Origin: Stappia sp. 28M-7
GTDB taxonomy: Bacteria; Pseudomonadota; Alphaproteobacteria; Rhizobiales; Stappiaceae
Direction: 5' to 3'
DNA length: 64,000 nucleotides
Assembly (NCBI RefSeq): GCF_014252955.1
Contig: NZ_JACMIA010000001.1
Span: 2,874,258-2,938,257, forward strand
A program made the position numbers and the translations under genes. Shown here in pieces: positions 22,458 to 31,505 of the stretch (its first letter is position 1; every line of letters begins with the position of its first letter). The notes below the pieces were generated by a model. It searched no databases and had not been told where the DNA came from. It saw only the letters and a program-made list of their open reading frames with translations.

Positions 22458-23879
22458 CTAGCCGATGCGGGCGGTGCGGCCGGACGTGCCGCCTGTCAGC
22501 GGCTGGGCCGAGGCGCCCTCTCCCGCTTCCAGCTCGACGCGGTTGCGCCCCCCGGCCTTGGCCCGATAGAGCGCCTGGTCGGCACGCTTCAACATGGCCG
22601 ACCCGCTGTCCCCGCTCCCCTGGAACACGGCAACGCCGATGCTCACCGTGACCAGAATCTCATCGGCGGACGGCAGGCGGAAGGGCTCGGACTCGATGAT
22701 CTTGCGCAGCCGCTCGGCGATGCCCGCGGCCTTCTCCAGATCGGTCTCCGGCATCAGCATCACGAACTCCTCGCCGCCGAACCGGCAGGCGAGATCGAGG
22801 CTGCGGGTGTGCGAGCGCAGGCGCCGGGCCACATCGCGGATCACTCCGTCGCCGGCGTCATGGCCGTGCAGGTCGTTGACCCGCTTGAAATGGTCGATAT
22901 CGACGAGCATCAGGGCCAGCGGCAGGTCGGCCTCGACCGCTTGGCGCAACTCGCTCGCCAGATGCGTTTCCAGATAGCGCCGGTTGCGCAGGCCCGACAG
23001 AGGATCGGTGACCGCCATCGCCAGCGTCTGCTCCACATCGGCGGAAAGCCGGTCGATCGCCCGCTTGCGGCTGACCTGGGTACGCACGCGGATCGCCAGC
23101 TCGGTCTTGTCGATGGGCCGCACCACGTGGTCGTTGACGCCGAGATCGAGCGCCCGCGTCACCCGCCCCGTATCGTCCGCATCGGCGATCAGGACGATGG
23201 GCACGAGCCGGGTGCGATCGAGCGAGCGCAGCTGCGAGACGAGCCGGAGCGCGTCGTAGCTGGCCATGCGCAGGTTGATCAGGATCGTGTCGTAGGCCCC
23301 GTTCGAGGCCGACAGCAGCGCCTGCGCCGCCGACGGTTCCACCGCAACGTCGTAGTCGCGCGACAGCGCACCGGCGAGGCGCTCGGCCGAGGTCGGCCGG
23401 TCGTCGACGATGAGAAGGCTGGCGGGCATTTCCCCCGCCGGATCGAAATCGCTGGAAAGGCCGAACTGCGAGCCGGTCTGGGCGCGCAGGCGCAATTCGT
23501 CGGTCAGCCGCTTGAGACCGATGAGGTTGCGCACCCGCGCAACCAGCGCGACATCGTTGACCGGCTTGGTGAGGAATTCGTCGGCCCCGGCCCGCAGGCC
23601 GCGAATGCGGTCCTCGGAGCGGTCCAGCGCGGTGATCAGCACGACCGGGATATGGGCAAGGCGCGGGTCGGTCTTGATTCGCCGGCAGACCTCGAACCCG
23701 TCGAGGCCAGGCATCATCACGTCGAGCAGGACGATATCGCAGGGCCAATCGGCGAGAATTTCAAGCGCTTGCGCGCCGCTGACGGCGGAGCGGACCTCGA
23801 AATACTCGGCTCCCAGTCTCGCTTCCAGGAGCCTCACATTCGCCTTGACGTCGTCGACAACGAGAATGCGCCCGCTCAT
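22458..23879 (-). CDS. pleD: Response regulator / diguanylate cyclase PleD
   Basis: This 473-residue protein has the PleD order REC-REC-GGDEF. REC1 (residues 1-120) has DD near the N terminus and the phosphoacceptor in IVLLDVMMPGLDG. REC2 (about 150-270) is degenerate: the acceptor position reads ILINLRM, with Asn in place of Asp, as expected for the adaptor domain. The cyclase domain has the active-site loop FGGEEF. An RxxD inhibitory site (RSLD) sits five residues before it, so product feedback should work. It makes c-di-GMP and in Caulobacter drives the swarmer-to-stalked transition. It follows divK by 15 bp, as in other Hyphomicrobiales. Confidence 0.96.
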   Translation of the reverse strand: MSGRILVVDDVKANVRLLEARLGAEYFEVRSAVSGAQALEILADWPCDIVLLDVMMPGLDGFEVCRRIKTDPRLAHIPVVLITALDRSEDRIRGLRAGADEFLTKPVNDVALVARVRNLIGLKRLTDELRLRAQTGSQFGLSSDFDPAGEMPASLLIVDDRPTSAERLAGALSRDYDVAVEPSAAQALLSASNGAYDTILINLRMASYDALRLVSQLRSLDRTRLVPIVLIADADDTGRVTRALDLGVNDHVVRPIDKTELAIRVRTQVSRKRAIDRLSADVEQTLAMAVTDPLSGLRNRRYLETHLASELRQAVEADLPLALMLVDIDHFKRVNDLHGHDAGDGVIRDVARRLRSHTRSLDLACRFGGEEFVMLMPETDLEKAAGIAERLRKIIESEPFRLPSADEILVTVSIGVAVFQGSGDSGSAMLKRADQALYRAKAGGRNRVELEAGEGASAQPLTGGTSGRTARIG

Positions 23880-23894
23880 GCCCTCTTCCGTTGA

Positions 23895-24263
23895 TCAGTC
23901 GCCCAGATAGGAACGCACGGTTTCCAGGAACTTGGCGACCGAGATCGGCTTGGAAATATAGGCCTCGCAGCCGCCTTGCCGGATTCGCTCCTCATCGCCC
24001 TTCATCGCGAAGGCCGTGACGGCGATGACCGGAATGGTCTTGAGGTCGTCGTCTTCCTTGATCCATTTCGTGACTTCGAGCCCGGAAACCTCCGGCAGCT
24101 GGATATCCATGAGAATCAGCTGCGGCCGGTGCTCACGCGCCAGCTCCAGCGCTTCCATCCCCGTGCGGGTCTGCAGCGTCTGGTAGCCATGGGCCTCAAG
24201 AAGATCATGAAACAGCTTCATGTTGAGTTCGTTATCCTCAACAATCAGCACGGTTTTAGCCAT
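23895..24263 (-). CDS. divK: Single-domain response regulator DivK
   Basis: This 122-residue protein is a lone receiver domain. It has the acidic pair in [21 protein letters not shown], the phosphoacceptor Asp in [13 protein letters not shown] (about residue 53), and the switch Thr and Lys in [16 protein letters not shown] and YISKPI. DivK acts with PleC, DivJ and DivL to control CtrA and the alphaproteobacterial cell cycle. It is transcribed with pleD. A 154-bp region separates it from the divergent DUF3572 gene; I saw no clear CtrA box there. Confidence 0.96.
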   Translation of the reverse strand: MAKTVLIVEDNELNMKLFHDLLEAHGYQTLQTRTGMEALELAREHRPQLILMDIQLPEVSGLEVTKWIKEDDDLKTIPVIAVTAFAMKGDEERIRQGGCEAYISKPISVAKFLETVRSYLGD

Positions 24264-24417
24264 AGTATTCGCCTTCGTCCCCGCGCCCGGCCTTCCCGCG
24301 GCTCACGTCCGGCAGCTTGTAGCGCCGGCTTGGCGAGAGCGTGACTGGCGTCGGCCCCTTACCCACGATAGGTACCATATATCGTAGAGGGAATTCGTTT
24401 CGGAAAGGCAAACGCGA

Positions 24418-24735
24418 ATGATTGGGCGGCATTCATCCCGCTTGGGGTCCGAGGAAGCGGAGGCGATCGCCACCGATGCTCTCGGCTATCTCGCCTCCGA
24501 CATGGAGCATCTGGGCCGGTTCCTGGCCCTGGCCGGCATCGGCCCGGCCGACCTCAGGGACGCGGCGGGCGAGCCCGGCTTCCTGATCGGCGTGCTGGAG
24601 TTCTACATGGGCCACGAGGCCCTGCTGCTGGCGTTTTGCGAGGCGCGCGGCCTGCGCCCGACCACCATCGCCACCGCCCGCCACGCGCTCGATACCGCAC
24701 ATGGCGACGGCGCCTTCGCGGAGAACGGCGAATGA
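24418..24735 (+). CDS. DUF3572 family protein
   Basis: This 105-residue acidic helical protein matches DUF3572, a short family found mostly in alphaproteobacteria. The recognisable core is EAEAIATDALGYLASDMEHLGRFLALAGIGPADLR followed by FLIGVLEFYMGHEALLLAFCEARGL. Function is unknown. It diverges from divK, a neighbour order common in Hyphomicrobiales, and its stop overlaps the next start as ATGA. No membrane segment or signal peptide is seen. Confidence 0.88.
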   Translation: MIGRHSSRLGSEEAEAIATDALGYLASDMEHLGRFLALAGIGPADLRDAAGEPGFLIGVLEFYMGHEALLLAFCEARGLRPTTIATARHALDTAHGDGAFAENGE

Positions 24736-25412
24736 GCGCGCCGACGCCGGTGCTGCCGGCAACGCTCGACCAGATCCGCCAGCTGCACGACACGCATCCC
24801 GCGCGACCCGGGCGGCCGCTTGTCATCTGCGACGTGGACGAGGTGGTGCTGCTGTTCCTTGCCCATCTGGAAGAGCATATGGGCCGCTCGGGCCACCGCT
24901 TCCTCAGCCACGAATACAAGCTGACCGGCAATATCGCAGATTCGGCCGGCACCCTGCTGGAGGCGACCGTGGTGCGGGCGCTGATCCAGGCCTTCTTCGA
25001 CGAGTGGGTCGAGCTGCAGAAGCCGGTGCCGGGCGCCGCCGATGCGCTGGCAAGCCTTGCCGGGGCCGCCGACGTGGTGTTCCTCACCAATCTGCCGGGC
25101 GCCTGGAATCGCGAGGGGCGCATCCGCACGCTCACCAGCCATGGCATGGCCTATCCTCTGGTCACCAATTCCGGCCCCAAGGGCGGGGCGGTGGCGGCCC
25201 TTGCCGCCGGGCGCAGCGCGCCGGTCGTCTTCATCGACGACAGCCCCTCGAACATCCGCTCGGTGCGCGACAGCCACGCAGGCAGCACGCTGGTGCATTT
25301 CATCGCCGACCAGCGCTTCTTCGCCGGAGCGGAGGATATCGAGGGAACCGGCCTGAAGACCCATGACTGGGGAACCGCGACCACCTATATTCGGCAGGTG
25401 ATCGGCGGCTGA
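24732..25412 (+). CDS. HAD-superfamily-like protein
   Basis: This 226-residue protein looks like a HAD phosphatase relative. Motif I is [13 protein letters not shown] (DxD), motif II is VVFLTNLPG, and a late [18 protein letters not shown] matches the acidic motif III/IV region with DD. A small helical cap could lie between residues 55 and 115. The substrate is unknown. It is translationally coupled to DUF3572 (ATGA overlap), and the dinB gene follows 38 bp later. I start at the overlapping ATG because longer frames shadow DUF3572. Confidence 0.85.
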   Translation: MSAPTPVLPATLDQIRQLHDTHPARPGRPLVICDVDEVVLLFLAHLEEHMGRSGHRFLSHEYKLTGNIADSAGTLLEATVVRALIQAFFDEWVELQKPVPGAADALASLAGAADVVFLTNLPGAWNREGRIRTLTSHGMAYPLVTNSGPKGGAVAALAAGRSAPVVFIDDSPSNIRSVRDSHAGSTLVHFIADQRFFAGAEDIEGTGLKTHDWGTATTYIRQVIGG

Positions 25413-25450
25413 GAGCTCACCCCGCCGCCGAACGACCGGAGCCGCGGGAC

Positions 25451-26809
25451 ATGTCGGGCGCAGTGCCTGTTGGGGGACGTATAGCGGGCGGCGGCGCCGA
25501 GGCGGCCCGCCGCGCCGGCACCGTCCTGTGCCGCGACTGCCTGACCCGGGCGCCGGCGGCGGTGCGCGGCACCTCCCTGCGCTGCCGCGCATGCGGCAGC
25601 CCGCGGGTGCTCTCCCATCCCGAACTCGACATCCTCTCCATCGCCCATATCGACTGCGATGCGTTCTACGCCTCGGTTGAAAAGCGCGACAACCCGGAGC
25701 TGACCGACCGGCCGCTGATCATCGGCGGCGGCACGCGCGGCGTCGTCTCGACCTGCTGCTACATCGCCCGGATCAGCGGCGTGCGCTCGGCCATGCCGAT
25801 GTTCAAGGCGCGCGAGCTGTGCCCCGACGCGGTGGTGATCAAGCCCGACATGGCGAAATACGTGCGCGTCGGCCGCGACATCCGCGAGCGCATGCGGGCG
25901 CTGACGCCCCTGGTCGAGCCGCTGTCCATCGACGAGGCGTTCCTCGACCTGACCGGCACGGAGCGGCTGCATCACGCAACCCCGGCGGAATCGCTCGCGC
26001 GCTTCGCCCGTTCCATCGAGGAGGAGGTCGGCGTCACCGTCTCCGTCGGCCTTGCGCCCAACAAGTTCCTGGCCAAGATCGCCTCCGACCTCGACAAGCC
26101 GCGCGGCTTCTCGGTGATCGGCGCGGCCGAGGCGGTGAGCTTCCTTGCCGAACAGAAGATCGGGCTGATCTGGGGCGTCGGCAAGGTGTTTCAGCAAAAG
26201 CTCGCCGCAGACGGGCTGACCACCATCGGCCAGCTGCAGAAGATGGAGGCGGTCGACCTCGCCCGCCGCTACGGCGCGATGGGGCTCCGGCTCGCCAGCC
26301 TTGCCCATGGCCGCGACGACCGCCCGGTCTCGGCGCATCGCGAGACCAAGAGCGTGTCGAGCGAGACGACCTTCGACACGGACATTTCCGATCTTGGGCG
26401 GCTGCGCGCCATCCTGCGGCGCCTTGCGGAAGAGGTCTCGACGCGGTTGAAGGCGGCGGACCTTGCCGGGCGCACGGTGACGCTGAAGCTGAAGACGCCG
26501 GACTTTCGCATCATCACCCGCTCGCGCAGTCTTGCCGACCCGACCCAGCTTGCCGACCGGATCTTCCGCACCGGCGACGAGTTGCTGAAGACCGCAGCGG
26601 AAGGAAAGCGCTTCCGCCTGATCGGCATCGGCGTGTCGGAACTGACCGACGGCACGCGGGCCGATCCGGACGACCTGGTGGATCCGGTTGCCGGCCAGCG
26701 CGCCCGGGCCGAGCGCGCCGTCGACGCGCTGCGCTCGAAATTCGGCAAGAAGGCGGTGGAGCTGGGCCTCACCAAGGCCGGCGCCCCGCGCCGGCAGCGC
26801 GACCGCTAG
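25451..26809 (+). CDS. dinB: DNA polymerase IV (Y-family) with N-terminal Cys extension
   Basis: This 452-residue translesion polymerase has the Y-family palm signatures [21 protein letters not shown] and [14 protein letters not shown], with the catalytic Asp/Glu residues. A fingers segment [22 protein letters not shown], a helix-hairpin-helix thumb and a little-finger domain follow. About 60 residues precede the usual start and hold two CxxC pairs (CRDC and CRACG) that resemble a zinc ribbon. This extension occurs in a subset of alphaproteobacterial DinB proteins. I see no C-terminal QLxLF-type clamp motif. A LexA site was not obvious upstream. Confidence 0.94.
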   Translation: MSGAVPVGGRIAGGGAEAARRAGTVLCRDCLTRAPAAVRGTSLRCRACGSPRVLSHPELDILSIAHIDCDAFYASVEKRDNPELTDRPLIIGGGTRGVVSTCCYIARISGVRSAMPMFKARELCPDAVVIKPDMAKYVRVGRDIRERMRALTPLVEPLSIDEAFLDLTGTERLHHATPAESLARFARSIEEEVGVTVSVGLAPNKFLAKIASDLDKPRGFSVIGAAEAVSFLAEQKIGLIWGVGKVFQQKLAADGLTTIGQLQKMEAVDLARRYGAMGLRLASLAHGRDDRPVSAHRETKSVSSETTFDTDISDLGRLRAILRRLAEEVSTRLKAADLAGRTVTLKLKTPDFRIITRSRSLADPTQLADRIFRTGDELLKTAAEGKRFRLIGIGVSELTDGTRADPDDLVDPVAGQRARAERAVDALRSKFGKKAVELGLTKAGAPRRQRDR

Positions 26810-26821
26810 CGGCGAAAGGCC

Positions 26822-27523
26822 TTACCGGGCCTCCTCGGCCGTCTCCTTCTGGCGCAACGCCTTGAGGCGGGAAATCAGCGTCCGGGCGCCGAGCAGGATA
26901 TGCGTCGTCAGGTGCTCGCGCGCCGCCTCGACATCGCCCTTGCGGCACAGCTCGACCAGCATCCGGTGTTCGCGGCTCATCCGATCGCGCCCGCCTGTCA
27001 GCCGGATCGGCAAGGGAAAGTGCCGATAGGCGTTGCGATAGAGCTTGTGCACCAGCTCCAGCGTGCGCGGCCGGTTCGCCGGCGCATAGAGCGTCTCGTG
27101 AAAGCGCCAGTTGAGATCCGACCAGCTCTCGTCGCGCGGATCGCTCTCCATCTCCGTCACCAGCGCCTCGGCGCGCGCGTAATCCCGCTCGCCAAGGAGC
27201 GGCATCGCCTGCTCCAGAAGCCAGCCCTCCAGCTGCGCACGGATCTCGTAGGTCTCCTCCAGGTCGTCGACGGAAAGCCCCGAGACCACCGCCCCCTTGT
27301 GAGAGACCAGCGTGACCAGCCCCTCGGCCTCCAGCTGGTGCAGCGCCTCGCGCACGGGAACGCGGCTGACGCCGAGCTCCGCCGCGAGCTTTTCCTGTCG
27401 CAGCTGCGCACCCTCCGGCAGGGCACCGCTCAGGATGCGCTCACGCAACCGGTCGACCACCTGGGCGCTCGTCGTCTTGCGGCGCCCGGCAGCGCCGCTT
27501 CCTGATGCAGCAATCGATGTCAT
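26822..27523 (-). CDS. GntR-family regulator, FadR subfamily
   Basis: This 233-residue regulator has an N-terminal winged helix (VVDRLRERILSGALPEGAQLRQEKLAAELGVSRVPVREALHQLEAEGLVTLVSHKGAVV) and an all-helical FCD effector domain. The FCD domain has the metal-ligand style residues in DLNWRFHETLYAPANRP and REHRMLVELCRKGD. I start at MTSIAAS because the upstream frame contains no family sequence. It diverges from the asparaginase-like hydrolase gene, and a 29-bp palindrome lies in the gap, so it probably controls that gene. The ligand is unknown, perhaps an amino acid or dicarboxylate derivative. Confidence 0.92.
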   Translation of the reverse strand: MTSIAASGSGAAGRRKTTSAQVVDRLRERILSGALPEGAQLRQEKLAAELGVSRVPVREALHQLEAEGLVTLVSHKGAVVSGLSVDDLEETYEIRAQLEGWLLEQAMPLLGERDYARAEALVTEMESDPRDESWSDLNWRFHETLYAPANRPRTLELVHKLYRNAYRHFPLPIRLTGGRDRMSREHRMLVELCRKGDVEAAREHLTTHILLGARTLISRLKALRQKETAEEAR

Positions 27524-27603
27524 CGGCAAAACGCGTCTCTTTTGCGGTGTCGGTCGGGCAGGCATACCCCGTGATCCGCCGCGATCATAGCAGCCTTTCG
27601 CGC

Positions 27604-27632
27604 CTGAAAAAATTGAATCCAATTTCTTTCAG
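27604..27632. promoter_or_regulatory. Imperfect palindrome, candidate GntR operator
   Basis: The arms CTGAAAAAATTG and CAATTTCTTTCAG (one-base slip) surround AATC, giving a central TTGAATCCAA. A related TTGGAT/GGATACAA-like half (TGGATACAAT, 27724-27733) lies just before the hydrolase start. Both are in the gap between the GntR gene and its divergent partner, where an operator is expected. Confidence 0.5.
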
Positions 27633-27733
27633 AATATGTCATAGTAGCGATATCAGCTTCATCTGACCTCGAAATTTTCGGCTAAAAACAGCGATTTACA
27701 GACCAAAAAGACGCAAAGATAACTGGATACAAT

Positions 27734-27775
27734 ATGAGAGAAATCCACGCTCGCATGCAGGCTCCTGCCGCATGA
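27734..27775 (+). CDS. Possible 13-codon leader peptide coupled to the hydrolase gene
   Basis: An ATG at 27734 opens a 13-codon frame (MREIHARMQAPAA) whose TGA overlaps the hydrolase ATG as ATGA. The overlap is exact and the upstream GGATAC could act as a weak ribosome site. It may set translation of the hydrolase, or it may be chance. There is no codon bias evidence in so short a frame. Confidence 0.25.
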   Translation: MREIHARMQAPAA

Positions 27776-28752
27776 TCGTAGTCTCCAACAACGAAGGCGG
27801 CTGCGGCATTCCGGCAACGGCCCAGCTCCTGGCCGAGGGCCGCACCGCGCTCGATGCGCTCGAGGCGGGCCTGCGCCTGGTCGAGGCGGACGAGAGCGTG
27901 CGCACGGTCGGCCGCGGCGGCTGGCCCAACCTTCTGGGCACCGTCGAGCTCGACGCCTCGGTCATGGACGGGACGACGTTCCGCACCGGCGCGGTCGGCG
28001 CCATGACCGGCTTCCTGCATCCGGTCTCCATCGCCCGCCAGGTTATGGAACAGCTGCCGCACGAATTCCTGGTCGGCGAAGGCGCCATGCGCTTCGCCCG
28101 CGAGATCGGCGCGGAGGCCGGCGAGCTGCTGATGCCGCACGCGCAAAACGCCTGGAACCGCTGGTTCGCCACCGAGGTCGGAGAGGCGGAGCGCCGCGAC
28201 TGGCCGGACGTGCCCATGCGCGAGCTGTGCAAGCAGGCGATCGATCCCGAGCTCGGCCGCGACACGACGGTGTTCCTCGGCCAGGACCGCAACCGCGACA
28301 TCGCGGCGGCGACCAGCACATCGGGCTGGGGCTGGAAATATCCCGGCCGCCTCGGCGACAGCCCGGTGATCGGCGCCGGCTCCTATGCGGACAGCCGCCA
28401 TGGCGCCTGCGCCTGCACCGGTGTCGGCGAGATGACCATCCGCTGCGGCACCGCCCGCGCGGTGGTGCTCTACATGAAGATGGGAGCTTCGGTCGAGAAC
28501 GCCGTCTACGAGGCGGTGGAGGACATGCGCCGCCTGGTCGGCGGCCTGATCGGCCGCGTCACCATCCACGCCATCGACGCGCAGGGAGGTCACAAGGTCG
28601 TCGCGGTCAACGGACTTCCCGAGAACCATTACTGGATCTGGCGCGAGGGCGAGACCGCCCCCCGGGCCGAACCGGCAGAAATCATCCCCATCAGCGACGA
28701 CCCGACACCAAGGCCAACGGCACATGGCCGCTACGAGGTCATGGACCTGTAG
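27772..28752 (+). CDS. Ntn-hydrolase, glycosylasparaginase / isoaspartyl peptidase type
   Basis: This 326-residue protein belongs to the asparaginase 2 family of self-cleaving N-terminal nucleophile hydrolases. Its GRDTTVFLGQDRNRDIAAATSTSGWGWKYPGRLGDSPVIGAGSYAD block aligns with the cleavage region of the family. Thr165 after Asp164 is the predicted new N terminus and nucleophile, and CTGVGEMTIR carries the usual substrate pocket Gly. Absence of a signal peptide points to the cytoplasm. It may hydrolyse N4-(GlcNAc)-asparagine or beta-aspartyl amides. A GntR regulator diverges from it, and an amino-acid binding protein gene follows after 75 bp. Confidence 0.87.
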   Translation: MIVVSNNEGGCGIPATAQLLAEGRTALDALEAGLRLVEADESVRTVGRGGWPNLLGTVELDASVMDGTTFRTGAVGAMTGFLHPVSIARQVMEQLPHEFLVGEGAMRFAREIGAEAGELLMPHAQNAWNRWFATEVGEAERRDWPDVPMRELCKQAIDPELGRDTTVFLGQDRNRDIAAATSTSGWGWKYPGRLGDSPVIGAGSYADSRHGACACTGVGEMTIRCGTARAVVLYMKMGASVENAVYEAVEDMRRLVGGLIGRVTIHAIDAQGGHKVVAVNGLPENHYWIWREGETAPRAEPAEIIPISDDPTPRPTAHGRYEVMDL

Positions 28753-28766
28753 CGCGCTGCCAGTGG

Positions 28767-28792
28767 AAGGGCGCGGGCAAGGCCCGCCCCTT
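28767..28792 (+). terminator. Intercistronic hairpin between hydrolase and binding-protein genes
   Basis: AAGGGCGCGGGC pairs with GCCCGCCCCTT across a three-base loop, with one bulge. It lies 15 bp after the hydrolase stop and 36 bp before the next gene. No T run follows, so it could be a partial terminator or an mRNA-stabilising stem that gives the two genes different expression. Confidence 0.4.
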
Positions 28793-28827
28793 GAAGTGAA
28801 GAAGACGACCCAACCGGAGAACATGGA

Positions 28828-29856
28828 ATGGCATCAACAGGCATCAAGCTGGCTTTGGCTGCAGTGGCAGGAACGCTGCTGCTCGGAAACGCCGCGCTGG
28901 CGAAGGGCACGCTCGACATCGTCAAGGAGCGCGGGCGTCTGGTCTGCGGGACCAGCACCGGCATCGCCGGCTTCAGCATGGCCGACGACAAGGGCACCTG
29001 GACCGGCCTCGACGTCGACGTCTGCCGCGCGCTGGCAGCGGCAATCTTCGACGACCCGCAGAAGGCGGATTTCGTGCCGCTGTCGAGCAAGGACCGTCTC
29101 GTCGCGCTGCAGACCGGCGAGATCGACGTGCTGCCGCGCACCACGACCTGGACGCTCGGCCGCGATTCCGGCATCGGCCTCGACTTCACCGCCGTCAACT
29201 ACTACGACGGCCAGGGCTTCCAGGTGCGCCGCGACCTCGGTGTGGAATCGATCCGCGAGCTGAACGGCGCCTCGATCTGCACCGTGCAGGGCACCACCAA
29301 CGAGCTGAACCTTGCCGACTATTTCCGCGTCAACGGCATGGACTACCAGCTCGTCACCTTTCAGAGCATCGACGACACGGTGAAGGCCTATGAGAGCAAG
29401 CGCTGCGACGCACTCACGACCGACATGTCGCAGCTCGTCTCCTACCGCCTGAAGATGGCCGAGCCGGACGCGCACATGCTGCTGCCCGGCGTCATCTCCA
29501 AGGAGCCGCTCGGCCCCTATGTCCGCCAGGGCGACGATGAGTGGTTCGATATCGTCCGCTGGACGGTCTTCGCCATGGTCAATGCCGAGGAGCTCGGCGT
29601 CACCAAGGCCAATGTCGACGACCTTGCCGCCACCAGCGACAACCCGGAGATCCGCCGGCTGCTCGGCCTCGACGGCGAGTTCGGCAAGAATCTCGGCCTG
29701 ACCAACGACTGGGTCGCCCGGATCGTGCGGCATGTCGGCAATTACGGCGAGTCCTTCGACCGCAACCTGGGCACCGGCAGCCCGATGCAGCTTCCGCGCG
29801 GCGTCAACGCCCTGTGGTCGCAGGGCGGCATCCAGTTCGCCCCGCCGATCCGCTGA
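28828..29856 (+). CDS. Amino-acid ABC transporter substrate-binding protein (AapJ-like)
   Basis: This 342-residue periplasmic protein starts with a Sec signal (MASTGIKLALAAVAGTLLLGNAALA). It has the family-3 solute-binding fold, visible in GTLDIVKERGRLVCGTSTGIAGFS, WTGLDVDVCRALAAAIF and the cleft segment DVLPRTTTWTLGRDSGIGLDF. Its closest style is the general L-amino-acid binder AapJ (NHxx/ANxVNALWSQGGIQFAPPIR C terminus). No permease or ATPase genes are adjacent, so it must use subunits encoded elsewhere. Pairing with a hydrolase that releases aspartate suggests uptake of amides or amino acids. Confidence 0.9.
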   Translation: MASTGIKLALAAVAGTLLLGNAALAKGTLDIVKERGRLVCGTSTGIAGFSMADDKGTWTGLDVDVCRALAAAIFDDPQKADFVPLSSKDRLVALQTGEIDVLPRTTTWTLGRDSGIGLDFTAVNYYDGQGFQVRRDLGVESIRELNGASICTVQGTTNELNLADYFRVNGMDYQLVTFQSIDDTVKAYESKRCDALTTDMSQLVSYRLKMAEPDAHMLLPGVISKEPLGPYVRQGDDEWFDIVRWTVFAMVNAEELGVTKANVDDLAATSDNPEIRRLLGLDGEFGKNLGLTNDWVARIVRHVGNYGESFDRNLGTGSPMQLPRGVNALWSQGGIQFAPPIR

Positions 29857-29865
29857 TCTCGGCTG

Positions 29866-29902
29866 AAAAAACGGGTGCGGGCGGTCTCGCCTGCCCGCAC
29901 CC
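29866..29902 (-). terminator. Intrinsic terminator, mainly for the leftward EipB-like gene
   Basis: GGGTGCGGGC (29873-29882) pairs perfectly with GCCCGCACCC (29893-29902). On the minus strand the stem is followed by a T run (complement of the A run at 29866-29871), so it should terminate the EipB-like gene. Rightward transcripts of the binding-protein gene lack the T run but cross the same stem. Confidence 0.75.
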
Positions 29903-29919
29903 CTGTCTCGCCTGAAGAG

Positions 29920-30774
29920 CTACTGCTTGCACTCGCTCGCCGTCATCGGCGTCATCTCGACGAGGTTTCCGCGCAGCTCGAAGTCGCCGTAGTCCAGCAC
30001 CAGCCGGCGGCTGACGCCGTTGTCGTAGAGCAGGAAGCTGAGCTGGTAGATCGGTGTGCGCTCGCCGCCATCGCCCTTGGTCTCGTCGAAATAGGAAATC
30101 GTCACCGGCCAGTGGGCGCTCGCGCCGATCTCGCCAACCGCCGCCTCCGCATCGCGCCCGACATCGCCGGCGCCCTCGCGGCGCGGTCCGATCACCGCCG
30201 TGGTCTCATAGACCTTCTCGCCGGTCTCCGAGCCGTCGAAGAGATCGGCGACGAAGATCGTCTCCCCCTCCTGCGCCCGCCCCAGCAGCGTGATCAGATG
30301 TTCGGTCGGAAACAGGACCTTGCGCTTCAGCGCGACCTGGTTCTCCTTCGGCTTCTTCACGTCGATGTCGATGCCGCCATCCGTCCGCTCGGCCCGCCCT
30401 TGCGTCTCTTCGCTGAGCTGCTGGTTGATGAAGGTTTTCGACAGGAACTGGAAGCTCTTGCCGGCCGGCTCCTCGAAGGAGCTCGTCTGCAGGTCGGTGA
30501 CGCGGCTGTTGCCGCCCTCGTCCGCCACCTGCGTGACGAAACGGAACGCGACGCTGTAGCCCTCGCAGGCATTTCCCGTGAACTCGTAGACCATGCGCCC
30601 GCGCACGGCGCTCATGCCGGCGGCTTGCGACGTATCGGTCAACCCGAGGTCGTAAACGGCGCGGTGCGGCTGCAGCTGAATGCCGGCAAAAGCCGCTCCG
30701 GGTGCGCCGGCAGTCGCCAGCAGGACGCCAAGCCCGGCCATGGCGAGCGGGCGCGTCCAGTGGGTATGACACAT
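29920..30774 (-). CDS. eipB: EipB-like periplasmic protein (DUF1849)
   Basis: This 284-residue protein has an N-terminal signal peptide ending near GAPGAAFAG and the DUF1849 fold, a long beta-spiral. Two cysteines, Cys70 (GNACEG) and Cys282 (SECKQ), match the disulfide pair reported for Brucella EipB. In Brucella the protein is needed for envelope integrity and cooperates with TPR and lipoprotein partners. The start gives a short cytoplasmic leader (MCHTHWTRPLAMAG). It is monocistronic, with a terminator after it and a 239-bp gap before ridA. Confidence 0.88.
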   Translation of the reverse strand: MCHTHWTRPLAMAGLGVLLATAGAPGAAFAGIQLQPHRAVYDLGLTDTSQAAGMSAVRGRMVYEFTGNACEGYSVAFRFVTQVADEGGNSRVTDLQTSSFEEPAGKSFQFLSKTFINQQLSEETQGRAERTDGGIDIDVKKPKENQVALKRKVLFPTEHLITLLGRAQEGETIFVADLFDGSETGEKVYETTAVIGPRREGAGDVGRDAEAAVGEIGASAHWPVTISYFDETKGDGGERTPIYQLSFLLYDNGVSRRLVLDYGDFELRGNLVEMTPMTASECKQ

Positions 30775-31013
30775 GAAGCTTGTCTCCTTGGAGCAATCCG
30801 GCCCTTGGGGTCAGGACGACCATTGTTGCCATATAAACAGGTCCTGCCCCTAGTCTTGCCCATCCGGCGCGCGCCGACCAGACCCATTCGCGACAGGAAG
30901 CCGGGCACCCCCGCGATCATCCACCCGTTTCTCCCGCGCCGGCCCGGCAGGCGGCTTGATGCCTCCCCGGATTTGGGCCAATGTCGCCGCCGACCATCCA
31001 AAGGAGGACTGCA

Positions 31014-31478
31014 ATGTCGGGTCAGATCGAGGCACGTATCGCCGAACTGGGCGTCACCCTTCCGCAGGCGGCAGCGCCGGCGGCCAACTACGTGCCCTTC
31101 GTGCGCACGGGCAACCAGCTGTTCATCTCCGGCCAGATCCCGATGGGTTCGGACGGCATCCAGTTCCAGGGCAAGCTCGGCGCCGGTACCTCCATCGAGG
31201 ACGGCCAGGCGGCCGCCCGTCTTTGCGCGATCAACCTGCTGGCCCAGGCCAAGGCCGCTCTCGGCGACCTCGACAAGGTCGTGCGCCTTGTGAAGATCGT
31301 CGGCTTCGTCAACTCCACGCCCGACTTCAGCGACCAGCCGAAGGTGATGAACGGCGCCTCCGACTTCCTCGTCGAGGCCCTCGGCGACCGCGGTCGCCAT
31401 GCCCGTTCGGCCGTCGGCGTTGCCGGCCTGCCCTTCGGCGTGGCCGTCGAGGTCGAGGCGATTTTCGAGGTCGAGTAA
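31014..31478 (+). CDS. ridA: RidA family enamine/imine deaminase
   Basis: This 154-residue member of the YjgF/YER057c/UK114 family hydrolyses reactive 2-aminoacrylate-type imines to keto acids. The conserved core is QLFISGQIPM and VVRLVKIVGFVNSTPDFSDQPKVMNGASDFL, and the catalytic Arg131 sits in HARSAVGVAGLPFGVAVEVEAIFEV. It is longer than E. coli RidA (about 128 residues), as in the alphaproteobacterial subgroup. The ATG follows AAGGAGGA by 5 nt; longer frames upstream are shadow. The phosphodiesterase gene begins 27 bp later, so the two are likely co-transcribed. Confidence 0.93.
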   Translation: MSGQIEARIAELGVTLPQAAAPAANYVPFVRTGNQLFISGQIPMGSDGIQFQGKLGAGTSIEDGQAAARLCAINLLAQAKAALGDLDKVVRLVKIVGFVNSTPDFSDQPKVMNGASDFLVEALGDRGRHARSAVGVAGLPFGVAVEVEAIFEVE

Positions 31479-31505
31479 GACGGCTCAGGGACGGCAGACA
31501 CCACC

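Noticed and set aside
22458-23879. Loss-of-function reading of PleD because its second receiver lacks the phosphoacceptor Asp
   Set aside because: An unphosphorylatable second receiver is normal for PleD, where it acts as a dimerisation adaptor; the GGEEF and RxxD sites are intact.
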